This document shows, one piece after another, positions 50,608-58,540 of a stretch of 64,000 nt of DNA (the stretch's first letter is position 1; each line of letters begins with the position of its first letter). A program made the translations under genes and the position numbers. The stretch spans positions 4,579,501-4,643,500 of the forward strand of contig NC_014041.1 in assembly GCF_000023465.1 (NCBI RefSeq), written 5' to 3'. The notes under the pieces were generated by a model. It was given only the letters and a program-made list of their open reading frames with translations, did no database searches and was not told the DNA's origin. The stretch comes from Zunongwangia profunda SM-A87. Lineage in GTDB: Bacteria > Bacteroidota > Bacteroidia > Flavobacteriales > Flavobacteriaceae.

Positions 50608-50793
50608 AACGAATAATTTTATATCTAATTTACAAATATTAGCACCACCAAACTATGACATAGATCATAATCCACAGCTATCAAAGTTACCTGCTGAAAG
50701 CTGAAAAGCGATTAAAAAATTCGACAATTAACAGGGTATTATGAACAAGCATGGATTTTATCCTTAATTTTTGTAGACGCCAATATTATTTTA

Positions 50794-51687
50794 ATGAAAA
50801 GGGAAAATATAGACACTAAAAATAAGCACAATCCTTTTAAGCTTTCAGCCAAAGGCTGGTGGGAAGTTATAAAAGAGGTGAAAAATGAAATTAGCGCAGA
50901 TAAGGTAAGTATCGTTTCTGCCGGAGTTGCTTTTTACGCATTTTTAGCGGTTTTCCCCGCAATTATGGCATTAATCTCTTTATACGGATTAGCTACAGAT
51001 CCACAGGAAATTCAGCGACAGATTAACGAACTCTCTGCCATGATGCCTCGCCAGGCCTTTGAAGTTTTACAACAACGAGTAGATGTGTTTTTACAAACCC
51101 ATGGCGATCAATTAGGCTGGGGAACCGTATTTGGGATTATTTTTAGTATTTGGAGCGCTAATAAAGGTACAAACGGTTTGCTAACCGGTGTAGATATTGC
51201 CTACGACACCATAGAAAATCATAATATTTTTAAACAATACTTAATGGCATCAGTATTTACGATAGGCGGGCTTATCATGCTTATTTTAAGTATGATTTTA
51301 ATCGTAGGATTTCCGGCATTGGTGCATAAAATAGGATTGCCTGCAAAATTAGAAGATTTAATAAGCTGGTCGCGCTGGCTGTTATTGGCTTTTTTGGTAA
51401 GTATTTTTTTATGCTTAGTATATAAATTTGCACCGGCCAGGCCAAAACCTACAACAAGATGGGTAATCCCCGGTGCCTTATTTTCTACTATTGTCTGGTT
51501 GGCTGCCTCTTACGGATTCTCTTTTTACGTAAGCAACTTTGGTAATTATGGCGAAGTCTATGGTTCTATCTCAGCAGTTGTTGTGCTTTTGCTTTGGTTA
51601 TATATCACCTGTTTCATCATTTTATTAGGTGCCGAAATAAATACTGAAATCGTTGATTATCTTATCGCCGAGAAATTAGAAAAATGA
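50794..51687 (+). CDS. YihY/BrkB family membrane protein
   Basis: A 297-residue protein with about six membrane helices. Family marks are SIVSAGVAFYAFLAVFPAI-type (SAGVAFYAFLAVFPAIMAL), IWSANKGTNGLLTGVDIAY and YGSISAVVVLLLWLYITCFIILLGAEIN, given here in shortened form. Often called 'ribonuclease BN' in old records, but it is an integral membrane protein of unknown transport or regulatory role. Stands alone on the plus strand. Confidence 0.9.
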   Translation: MKRENIDTKNKHNPFKLSAKGWWEVIKEVKNEISADKVSIVSAGVAFYAFLAVFPAIMALISLYGLATDPQEIQRQINELSAMMPRQAFEVLQQRVDVFLQTHGDQLGWGTVFGIIFSIWSANKGTNGLLTGVDIAYDTIENHNIFKQYLMASVFTIGGLIMLILSMILIVGFPALVHKIGLPAKLEDLISWSRWLLLAFLVSIFLCLVYKFAPARPKPTTRWVIPGALFSTIVWLAASYGFSFYVSNFGNYGEVYGSISAVVVLLLWLYITCFIILLGAEINTEIVDYLIAEKLEK

Positions 51688-51802
51688 AAACGATTAATTA
51701 TATTATAAATAATTAAAGGTGTCAAAAAATAAAATATGTTAAATTAATGGTCACAAAAATAATAATTCATTAAATTACAGTATATTCTTTCTAATCTCAG
51801 TA

Positions 51803-52060
51803 ATGATGAAAAATGATGCTTTTAATGAAACCCTCGTTGAATACCGCGTAGCTAATTTTGTTTTTGCAAATCATCTTAAGTATCAAAAAAACAAAAAGGG
51901 AAAATTGTTAAGTGATAAAAAACTGGATTGTAGAAGTTTTAAAGCAAAATTTCTGAAATTGAAAAAGTCAAAAGTTCCCAAACATTCCATTAGTGCCATT
52001 CCTGAAGTATATACCTGTGGTTATAAAGTGATCAAAAACACTTCCTGCATTTTAAATTAA
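51803..52060 (+). CDS. Small basic hypothetical protein
   Basis: An 85-residue basic protein rich in Lys, with two Cys near the end (YTCGYKV, TSCILN). No family is recognised and no membrane segment is seen. The start may be the first or the second of two adjacent Met codons. It is just upstream of the TIGR03643 gene, which has its own promoter, so it is probably monocistronic. Support is moderate. Confidence 0.5.
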   Translation: MMKNDAFNETLVEYRVANFVFANHLKYQKNKKGKLLSDKKLDCRSFKAKFLKLKKSKVPKHSISAIPEVYTCGYKVIKNTSCILN

Positions 52061-52067
52061 TTATAAT

Positions 52068-52075
52068 TATTTTTG
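52068..52075 (+). promoter_or_regulatory. -7 element of the TIGR03643/PAS transcript
   Basis: TATTTTTG, an exact TAnnTTTG match, 41 nt before the ATG at 52117. Confidence 0.55.
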
Positions 52076-52116
52076 CGTTCAACTTTATCGGATTATCTTT
52101 AAACAAAAGTTGAATA

Positions 52117-52413
52117 ATGAAAATTGCTGAAAAATTTAATCTATCTGAAAGACAGATCGATAGAATCATTGCTATGGCCTGGGAAGATCGTACGACTTTT
52201 GAGGCTATAGAATATCAATTTGGTCTTACCGAGAAAGATGTCATTAAATTTATGCAGGAGCAAATGCACCCTAAAAACTGGAAAAAATGGCGTGCAAGAG
52301 TGCAGGGTAGAAAAACAAAACACCAAAAACTTAGGAATTTTGAAACTGGACGTTTTAAAAGCAGCCGGCAACGCCCGATAACAGGTAACCGAATTTCTAA
52401 AAAGAAATATTAA
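52117..52413 (+). CDS. TIGR03643 family protein
   Basis: A 98-residue basic protein of the TIGR03643 family (unknown function). Marks are an N-terminal helix-turn-helix-like stretch (LSERQIDRIIAMAWEDRTTF), IEYQFGLTEKDVIKFM and the Lys/Arg-rich NWKKWRARVQGRKTKH. Its composition fits a DNA- or RNA-binding role (inference). It is 5 bp before the PAS gene. Confidence 0.85.
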   Translation: MKIAEKFNLSERQIDRIIAMAWEDRTTFEAIEYQFGLTEKDVIKFMQEQMHPKNWKKWRARVQGRKTKHQKLRNFETGRFKSSRQRPITGNRISKKKY

Positions 52414-52418
52414 TCATC

Positions 52419-53351
52419 ATGGCTCCAGAAAAAGATTATAACCTGTCTTCACTAGACCTTTTTTTAAATGAATCTTCAGAGCTTTTAAGCAATCTGCAGG
52501 TACAGCAATTGCATCCGTTGAGTAGTATGGATATTTTTGCTGATTACTCAGATAAAATAAAAGAACAGGCAAGACGTAAAACTGAAATGAAATCATTACA
52601 GAATTTTGCCGAAAAATTTAATTGGAATACTCCTTTAAATTTTATGCTGGAAAAGGATTATGAAGCGTTAATACTTACTCAAAAAGACCAGACCATAGTT
52701 TGGACAAACAAGGGTTTTAGCAGTATGACAGGATATCCTGCTAATTTTGCCAAAGGGAAAAAACCTAATTTCTTACAGGGTAAAAACACTTCTGCCATAA
52801 CGAAAAAAAACATTAAAAATCTGGTGACTTCAGGTACTAACTTCTCTGAAGTTTTAGCCAACTATCGTAAAAACGGAGAGGAATATTTATGTAAAATCGA
52901 TATTTCCCCATTAAAAATATCGAGCAACAAATCACACACTTTCTGGCGCTGGAAAAAGAAATTTATGAATATTGAAGAACGAATAGCAAAATCAACCACC
53001 AGTCTTTTTAAAGCGGTTTTTCCGAATACAACCAATCACTACGATACTCTTTTTGGGGGCACCGCCATGCAAATGATGGACGAGGTGGCTTTTATTACCG
53101 CAACAAGATTCAGTAGGCAGCGTATGGTAACCGTGAGTAGCGATCGTATAGATTTTAAAAAGCCAATTCCCGAAGGAACATTTGTAGAATTAATAGGAAC
53201 AGTAACCAATGTAGGTAATTCCAGCTTAAAAGTAAGTGTAGAAATTTATATTGAAGAGATGTACTCTGATCAAAGGGAACAGGCAGTAAAGGGAGAATTT
53301 ACCTTTGTGGCCATCGACGAGAATAAAAAACCTGTAAGTCTTAATATATAA
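52419..53351 (+). CDS. PAS-domain protein fused in frame to an acyl-CoA thioesterase (apparent frameshift fusion)
   Basis: As read, one 310-codon frame. Residues about 70-165 are a PAS/LOV-like domain (TIVWTNKGFSSMTGYPANF, NFLQGKN, YRKNGEEYLCKIDISPLK); the LOV cysteine is not present. Residues 183-310 are a hotdog thioesterase. The junction is suspicious. If the A5 run at 52913-52917 had one more A, the PAS part would continue NIEQQITHFLALEKEIYEY and stop at TGA 52973-52975, a normal PAS-domain end. In the present frame this segment reads as a nonsense-like linker SSNKSHTFWRWKKKF. A one-base deletion, or a sequencing error, has thus joined two overlapping genes. Confidence 0.8.
   Translation: MAPEKDYNLSSLDLFLNESSELLSNLQVQQLHPLSSMDIFADYSDKIKEQARRKTEMKSLQNFAEKFNWNTPLNFMLEKDYEALILTQKDQTIVWTNKGFSSMTGYPANFAKGKKPNFLQGKNTSAITKKNIKNLVTSGTNFSEVLANYRKNGEEYLCKIDISPLKISSNKSHTFWRWKKKFMNIEERIAKSTTSLFKAVFPNTTNHYDTLFGGTAMQMMDEVAFITATRFSRQRMVTVSSDRIDFKKPIPEGTFVELIGTVTNVGNSSLKVSVEIYIEEMYSDQREQAVKGEFTFVAIDENKKPVSLNI
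52965..53351 (+). CDS. Acyl-CoA thioesterase (hotdog fold), own start
   Basis: From ATG 52965 (MNIEERIAKSTTSLFKAVFP) a 128-residue hotdog thioesterase is encoded, with NHYDTLFGGTAMQMMDEVAF and the RIDFKKPIPEGTFVELIG strand. This is the normal length and start for the family and suggests it is translated by itself, with the start overlapping the original PAS stop. It hydrolyses acyl-CoA to free fatty acid and CoA. It shares all codons with the end of the fused frame at 52419-53351. Confidence 0.8.
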   Translation: MNIEERIAKSTTSLFKAVFPNTTNHYDTLFGGTAMQMMDEVAFITATRFSRQRMVTVSSDRIDFKKPIPEGTFVELIGTVTNVGNSSLKVSVEIYIEEMYSDQREQAVKGEFTFVAIDENKKPVSLNI

Positions 53352-53389
53352 ATGAGGCTGTCCAAAAAATAATTTTAAGACAGCCTCAT
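53352..53389. terminator. Bidirectional terminator
   Basis: ATGAGGCTGTC (53352-53362) / GACAGCCTCAT (53379-53389), a perfect 11-bp stem with a 16-nt loop. It lies between two convergent genes, immediately after the thioesterase stop codon. T-rich sequence after the stem is weak on both strands. Confidence 0.65.
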
Positions 53390-53411
53390 GATTTGGGACA
53401 AAAAAGTACTA

Positions 53412-54434
53412 TTATTCTGTATAAAAATAAACGGCTGAAGCGCCAGATAAACTATTATTAATTTGTGGCGACCTGTTTCCACTTGAGGTGCTTACCTCAG
53501 AAAAAGCAAGGACTCTACCTCCACCATTAGCCACTTCAGCAATAAATACCGCATCATAGTTAGCATCGTAAGCAAGATTTACTGGATTTCCAAGATTGGT
53601 ATTTCCGCCACTTACTCGCATTTGATCACCGATAGAAATCATTCCGCCATCCATCGTTGTATTAAACTTACTGTCAAAATTTGTAATCACATGAAAAGCA
53701 CCATCAGAATCTGAGGCAGCATCGCCAATATCCGTCATTACCATAGTTCCGTCATCATAATCTAAACCGTGTGTTCTTACAATGCCTTCAACTTCTACAG
53801 TTTTTGTTGCTGAAACATTCATGTTGGTCATATAAGCTGAAGAAAAGTTGGTAAAAACCGCCAGTTTATTAGTCGTATCTACCACGGCATACAAATCGTC
53901 ACCTATAAATTCGATTCCCAAAACTTTAAAATCTACCGTTACCACATTTCTTAATTGAAATCCAGAAGATGTTTTAGTATAAATAAAGAATCTCCCGTCC
54001 GCAGTCGTATCGTCTCCATCTACATCTGCATTATCGGCCACAACATAAATATTCCCGTTTACAGCAATATCACGCGGACTTTGCAGATCGGAAGAACTTG
54101 ATAGATCAATATCTATATTCAGATCTACGCCGGTTTCCAATTTATCAATCCCTATATAACTTTCTAAACTAGTTGAAGAGCGAGAAACTATGGTAAAAGA
54201 ATCATCTTCACCATCATAATAAATTCCCTCTGCATCGTCTGATGAGGTTTGGTAAGTAGTGGTTTCAGAGGTATTAATATCATAACGGGTTACAGAACCA
54301 TTATGGCTTGTAGCATAAAGATGTGCCGTACTTGAAGGCCGCACTGGATTTTCACCCATTCCGTCATCATCACTACAGGAAAATATCATCGTTCCTGCTA
54401 CTAACATAAAAATTGGTTTAATAAAATTTTTCAT
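53412..54434 (-). CDS. Lipoprotein with beta-propeller-like repeats
   Basis: A 340-residue protein with a lipoprotein signal (MLVAGTMIFSCSDDDG, Cys 20). The rest has repeated beta-strand patterns such as HLYATSHNGSVTRYDI, NIYVVADNADVDGDD, DLYAVVDTTNKLAVF and GTMVMTDIGDA, which suggest a multi-bladed propeller. It is rich in Ser, Asp and Thr, so it is likely exposed to the outside. No specific family is recognised. Function unknown. Confidence 0.75.
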   Translation of the reverse strand: MKNFIKPIFMLVAGTMIFSCSDDDGMGENPVRPSSTAHLYATSHNGSVTRYDINTSETTTYQTSSDDAEGIYYDGEDDSFTIVSRSSTSLESYIGIDKLETGVDLNIDIDLSSSSDLQSPRDIAVNGNIYVVADNADVDGDDTTADGRFFIYTKTSSGFQLRNVVTVDFKVLGIEFIGDDLYAVVDTTNKLAVFTNFSSAYMTNMNVSATKTVEVEGIVRTHGLDYDDGTMVMTDIGDAASDSDGAFHVITNFDSKFNTTMDGGMISIGDQMRVSGGNTNLGNPVNLAYDANYDAVFIAEVANGGGRVLAFSEVSTSSGNRSPQINNSLSGASAVYFYTE

Positions 54435-54685
54435 AATTAATCGAATTTATGTTCTCCCAATATTTACGCAAATATGCTAATTATAGTTTTACAAAAAATT
54501 CCACAAAAACCAACAGCAAACAATAAAAAACTAAAAAACAGATAGTTAACCAGCACCTTCCTATAATGTTTAACTTAGATTTATTAAAAGATTAAGATTG
54601 TTTTACCTGAGATTCGATAAAAAAATTGCGTCATTCATACTGGATAAAAGAAGTGTAAATCGATTTAAATGAATTGGAAGATTAT

Positions 54686-55420
54686 ATGATAGTAAAAGAC
54701 AAAGTCGCTTTAATTACAGGAGCAAGCAGTGGCATAGGCAGAGCAATTGCAATTAAATTATCTGAAGAAGGATGTAAAATAGTTTTAGCCAGCAGAAATA
54801 CAGAAAAACTTAAAGAAATTAAGCAGCATTTAGTGTCAGAAAGTATGGTTATAGAAATGGACGTAAGCCAGACCGAGAGTGTTGCCAAAGGCTTTAAAAA
54901 AGCAGTTGCAAAATTTAAAACTATAGATATTCTGGTAAATTCAGCCGGGGTAATGCCATTAACCTATTTAAAAAACCGCCATCTGGATGAATGGCTTCAA
55001 ACCATCGAGGTAAATGTAAAAGGAACCCTTCGCTGTATACATGGCGCTTTACCTTATATGAAGCAAAACGAAGGTGGTCATATTATAAATATTTCTTCGG
55101 TAGATGGTAAAGAGGTATATCAAGGCGGTGCGATTTACGGTGCTTCAAAATCTGCCATCATTACTTTATCGAAGGCAATGCGCATGGAACTTTCTCCAGA
55201 CTATAATATTAGAGTTACCTGTATCGAACCTGGCACAGTAGACACTGCTTTAAGAAATAATATTACAGACGAAGAATTACTGAACGACAAAAATTATAAC
55301 GATGCTTCTGAACCTAAACTGGAAGCTAAAAATATTGCCGATGCCGTATTATATGCCCTATCCCAGCCCGATAGTGTAAACGTAAACGAGCTCCTTATAA
55401 AACCAACAGGTAAATCTTAA
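54686..55420 (+). CDS. Short-chain dehydrogenase/reductase (SDR)
   Basis: A 244-residue SDR oxidoreductase. It has the cofactor motif TGASSGIGRA, the NSAG motif, catalytic Ser (INISSVDG) and YGASK (Tyr/Lys of YxxxK). The start is ATG 54686 (MIVKDKVALITG); a TTG 12 bp upstream is unlikely. It reduces or oxidises an alcohol or carbonyl with NAD(P)H; the substrate is unknown. Confidence 0.92.
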   Translation: MIVKDKVALITGASSGIGRAIAIKLSEEGCKIVLASRNTEKLKEIKQHLVSESMVIEMDVSQTESVAKGFKKAVAKFKTIDILVNSAGVMPLTYLKNRHLDEWLQTIEVNVKGTLRCIHGALPYMKQNEGGHIINISSVDGKEVYQGGAIYGASKSAIITLSKAMRMELSPDYNIRVTCIEPGTVDTALRNNITDEELLNDKNYNDASEPKLEAKNIADAVLYALSQPDSVNVNELLIKPTGKS

Positions 55421-55490
55421 AAAAGTAACTCTGGGCAAACAAGCCTCAAGCTTAAAAAACAATTAAATTAAAACAAAAACTATAAATTCT

Positions 55491-55712
55491 ATGAAAAACC
55501 AATTGAAAAAAACCGGAAAATGGGCCGTAGGTTATCTTGCAGCAAAAGCAGGAAAAAGAATCGTGGCTAAAAGCGGTATGGTAGGACTGGGTATTGGTGC
55601 TGTAGCAGGCTTAGGATATCTGGGCTATAAACTTTTTAAAACTAAAAAAGATCAAAATGATATAAGTCAAAATTATCATGAAATTAAAGGGGAAAAGAAA
55701 ATTGTGGTTTAA
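55491..55712 (+). CDS. Small basic protein with one membrane segment
   Basis: A 73-residue protein, basic at the start (MKNQLKKTGKWAVGYLAAKA), with a glycine-rich hydrophobic stretch (MVGLGIGAVAGLGYLGYKLF) that could be a membrane helix and a charged tail. No family recognised. It lies 70 bp after the SDR gene and may be co-transcribed. A real gene is likely but the function is unknown. Confidence 0.6.
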   Translation: MKNQLKKTGKWAVGYLAAKAGKRIVAKSGMVGLGIGAVAGLGYLGYKLFKTKKDQNDISQNYHEIKGEKKIVV

Positions 55713-55726
55713 AACTTAAAATTCTA

Positions 55727-55806
55727 GTAAACTACCTCGGGGCAAGCCCACGAGGCATTCGATAGGCACAAAATTTCAATTCCGAGGCAAGCCTCGGGGT
55801 ATTAAA
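55727..55806. repeat. Dispersed double-hairpin repeat, copy 2
   Basis: TAAACTACCTCGGGGCAAGC followed by CCACGAGGCATT, a spacer and CCGAGGCAAGCCTCGGGG. Same order and spacing as 30962-31040 with scattered changes, several of which keep the pairing of the hairpins. Confidence 0.75.
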
Positions 55807-55880
55807 CCCTTTGGCGGTGCCAATAAACCCGGTTCAATTCGAATCTGGATAAGACTTGATAATTACAAAACATCAATCAT

Positions 55881-55909
55881 AAAAAAAGCCGGAAATTCCG
55901 GCTTTTTTT
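55881..55909 (+). terminator. Bidirectional terminator
   Basis: AAAAAAAGCCGGAA and TTCCGGCTTTTTTT form a perfect stem with runs of A and T on either side, after the small gene and the repeat. Confidence 0.85.
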
Positions 55910-55960
55910 ATGATTACTTTTTAAGCAATGATTGTATATTTATTAAAATAATCTGTTATA

Positions 55961-57604
55961 ATGAAAAAAATCATACTGTTATTTGCAGGATTAAGCCTTT
56001 TAACGTCCTGCAAAAATACCAGCGAAAACCAGGATTCTAAAAAGGATAATCTCATTGTTTCTACAGAAAATGGTAAAGTTGAAGGTTTCCTAAACGAAGA
56101 AAATTCGGTTAGAAAATATTTCGGAATCCCTTTTGCTCAGCCTCCGGTGGGCGATTTACGGTGGAAGGCCCCACAGGATACAAAAAGTTGGAAAGATACC
56201 TTATCAACAAAAGAGTTTAAGCATAAACCGGTACAGGCTAATGTTTTTGGGGATATGAAATCCCGTTCCAACGGAATGAGCGAAGATTGTTTATACCTAA
56301 ACGTATGGACTCCTAAAGAAGCCACTCAAGAAAAACTTCCGGTTCTGGTTTACTTTTATGGTGGCGGATTTGTAGCCGGTGATGCCTCAGAACCTCGCTA
56401 CGATGGAGAAACCATGGCTAAAAAAGGAATGGTTGTAGTTACCGTAAATTATAGGTTAAACATTTTTGGTTTTATGGCCCATCCCGAACTTAGCGAAGAA
56501 GCTTCATATCATGCCTCGGGAAATTACGGATTATTAGATCAGCAAAAATCGCTGGAATGGGTACGCGATAATATTGCTGCTTTTGGAGGTGACCCTAAAA
56601 AAGTAACCATTGCGGGAGAATCTGCCGGCTCTATTTCGGTAAGCGCTCAAATGGCATCGCCACTCTCAAAAGATCTTATTCATGGCGCTATTGGTGAAAG
56701 TGGTGCTGCTATACACCCTACACTTGCACCGATTGCCTTAGAAGAAGCAGAAAAAACAGGACTTGATTTTGCAGAAAAAATTGGCGCTAAATCTCTGGCC
56801 GAGCTGAGAGCGATGAGTACCGATTCTATTTTTATGCTTTACCAGAACTCTGGAAGATATGGTTTTCCCACAGTGATCGATAATTACTTTTTACCAAAAT
56901 CACTTCCTGAAATATTCGAAGCGAAAGAACAGGCCCAGGTTCCTTTACTTGTTGGCTGGAATTCTGCCGAAATTCCTGGGATGGCATTAATGCAAGGCTT
57001 AGAGAATACCCCCGAAAATTTTATAAAAAAGGTAAAAGAAATTTATCCTGAAGATTACAAAGAAGCATTGAATCTTTACCCGCATACTGATAAAGAAGAA
57101 GTACGCTACTCAGCAACCAAATTAGCCTCAGACCGTTTTATCGTATATAGTACCTGGAAATGGTTTGACCTACATCGCAAAAATTCTGAAACTTCTGTTT
57201 ATCGTTATTTATATAGCAAATTAAGACCTAAACTAAAAGACCAGTCCAAACAACCTGGTCTTGCAGGTGGGACTCAGGAAAAAGATAAAAATACACCTGA
57301 AGCGCCAAAAGCCATTGGTGCTCCTCATGCCGCAGAAATTGAATATTTTATGGGTAATCTAGACCGGATAGAAGATTATTCCTGGACCGATGAAGACTAC
57401 AAAGTTTCAGAAACTATTCAGGAATATTTAGCGAATTTTATTAAAACAGGAAGTCCAAATTCCGAAAATTTACCGGAATGGCCAAAGGCTGAGTCCAGTG
57501 ATAAAACACCTCCCGTCATGATTCTGGATACCGAATCTAAAGCTGAGAATGCCAAAGATGATAATCGATTCCTGTTTTTAGATAAAAAGTACACCGAACA
57601 ATAA
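55961..57604 (+). CDS. Type B carboxylesterase (lipoprotein)
   Basis: A 547-residue alpha/beta-hydrolase of the carboxylesterase family with a lipoprotein signal (LSLLTSC, Cys 17). Motifs are SEDCLYLNVWTP, the oxyanion-hole YGGGFVAG, the nucleophile elbow TIAGESAGS (Ser 221) and the catalytic His in GAPHAAEIEYFMG. It hydrolyses esters outside the cytoplasm; substrates are unknown. It is followed by a terminator at 57628-57654. Confidence 0.92.
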   Translation: MKKIILLFAGLSLLTSCKNTSENQDSKKDNLIVSTENGKVEGFLNEENSVRKYFGIPFAQPPVGDLRWKAPQDTKSWKDTLSTKEFKHKPVQANVFGDMKSRSNGMSEDCLYLNVWTPKEATQEKLPVLVYFYGGGFVAGDASEPRYDGETMAKKGMVVVTVNYRLNIFGFMAHPELSEEASYHASGNYGLLDQQKSLEWVRDNIAAFGGDPKKVTIAGESAGSISVSAQMASPLSKDLIHGAIGESGAAIHPTLAPIALEEAEKTGLDFAEKIGAKSLAELRAMSTDSIFMLYQNSGRYGFPTVIDNYFLPKSLPEIFEAKEQAQVPLLVGWNSAEIPGMALMQGLENTPENFIKKVKEIYPEDYKEALNLYPHTDKEEVRYSATKLASDRFIVYSTWKWFDLHRKNSETSVYRYLYSKLRPKLKDQSKQPGLAGGTQEKDKNTPEAPKAIGAPHAAEIEYFMGNLDRIEDYSWTDEDYKVSETIQEYLANFIKTGSPNSENLPEWPKAESSDKTPPVMILDTESKAENAKDDNRFLFLDKKYTEQ

Positions 57605-57627
57605 TTTTTATAGTCTTTTGTAAAAGT

Positions 57628-57654
57628 AAAAGCCCTCTATTTTAGAGGGCTTTT
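57628..57654 (+). terminator. Terminator after the carboxylesterase
   Basis: AAAAGCCCTCT (57628-57638) / AGAGGGCTTTT (57644-57654), an 11-bp perfect stem with a 5-nt loop. It may also end the convergent Spy-like gene. Confidence 0.85.
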
Positions 57655-57660
57655 AGCATA

Positions 57661-58026
57661 CTAATTATTCTTTCTTCTTTCACGTGCACGTCCTATCATT
57701 TTCTTGCGACGCTCTTCCTGTAATTTTTCAAACTTTGCGAATTGTTCCTCTGAAAGTAATTCTCTTAAATCTTCATTACGCTTTTCAGAAAGTTTACGCA
57801 TCTCAGCAAACTTCTCTGATCGGTCACCATCGGCCTCACGCAACTCTTTTAAACCCTCCATAAAAGTGGTATTGATCACTTTGTACTGCGGCATTTGTTG
57901 TTCAGTAAGGCTAAGCGCAGCCATTTCTTCATCCTGCATTTTCTTTAAAGAGGCTTCAGACATTCTCCCCTGAGCAAACATTTGTGTTCCCACGAGCAAT
58001 AATAAACCTAAAATTACTTTTTTCAT
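57661..58026 (-). CDS. Spy/LTXXQ-like small periplasmic protein
   Basis: A 121-residue protein with a signal peptide (MKKVILGLLLLVGTQMFAQG) and a helical, highly charged body containing LSLTEQQMPQYKVIN (a TEQQ motif like the LTxxQ of Spy/CpxP proteins) and a basic RRKKMIGRARERRKNN end. Spy/CpxP proteins are periplasmic chaperones or sensors of metal and envelope stress. It lies near a Fur-type regulator and an RND metal pump, so a role in metal-related envelope stress is possible (inference). Confidence 0.75.
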   Translation of the reverse strand: MKKVILGLLLLVGTQMFAQGRMSEASLKKMQDEEMAALSLTEQQMPQYKVINTTFMEGLKELREADGDRSEKFAEMRKLSEKRNEDLRELLSEEQFAKFEKLQEERRKKMIGRARERRKNN

Positions 58027-58122
58027 GATGTAAACTGTTATTAAGTTCCTACAAATCTTTGACTCTTAAATAATTAATTAGTTTAAACTGATTATCTTAA
58101 ATTAAGAAGGTTTTATCAATAA

Positions 58123-58533
58123 CTATTGATAACACTTATCACATAATCCTTTAACAACAAGATTAGCATCAGTAGCTTTAAAACCTTTTGGAAGGCTAAT
58201 ATTAGGAATGGTTTGATCTGTTAAACACTGTGTTTCTCCACATTTAGAGCAATGAAAATGCAGATGCAATTTTTCGTTCGCCCCGTTTTCACCCGCTGTT
58301 TCTAAAGCAAATTTTGCAATACCGCTACCATCCTCGATTTTATGTACCAATCCTTTCTCTTCAAATAACTTTAAACTTCTAAAGAGCGTAGTGCGCTCTG
58401 TCTGGCCAAAAGCAGCTTCTATATCATTTAAACTCATCGCCAAAGATTCTTTTGCCATAAATTTATAAACCAGTAGCCGTACGGCAGTAGGCCGAATTCC
58501 CTTTGCTTTTAAAATAGTTTCAATTTCTTTCAT
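58123..58533 (-). CDS. Fur/Zur family transcriptional regulator
   Basis: A 136-residue Fur-family repressor with the winged-helix region (GIRPTAVRLLVYKFM, TERTTLFRSLKLFEEKGLVH) and metal-binding motifs LHLHFHCSKCGETQCL and CDKC. The four-cysteine structural Zn site is intact. The start is placed at MKEIETILKAKGIRPT; a further upstream ATG (58557) overlaps the adaptor stop. The gene is 7 bp after the CzcB-like stop, so it is co-transcribed with the pump and probably controls metal homeostasis, perhaps zinc. Confidence 0.85.
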   Translation of the reverse strand: MKEIETILKAKGIRPTAVRLLVYKFMAKESLAMSLNDIEAAFGQTERTTLFRSLKLFEEKGLVHKIEDGSGIAKFALETAGENGANEKLHLHFHCSKCGETQCLTDQTIPNISLPKGFKATDANLVVKGLCDKCYQ

Positions 58534-58540
58534 AGCATTA

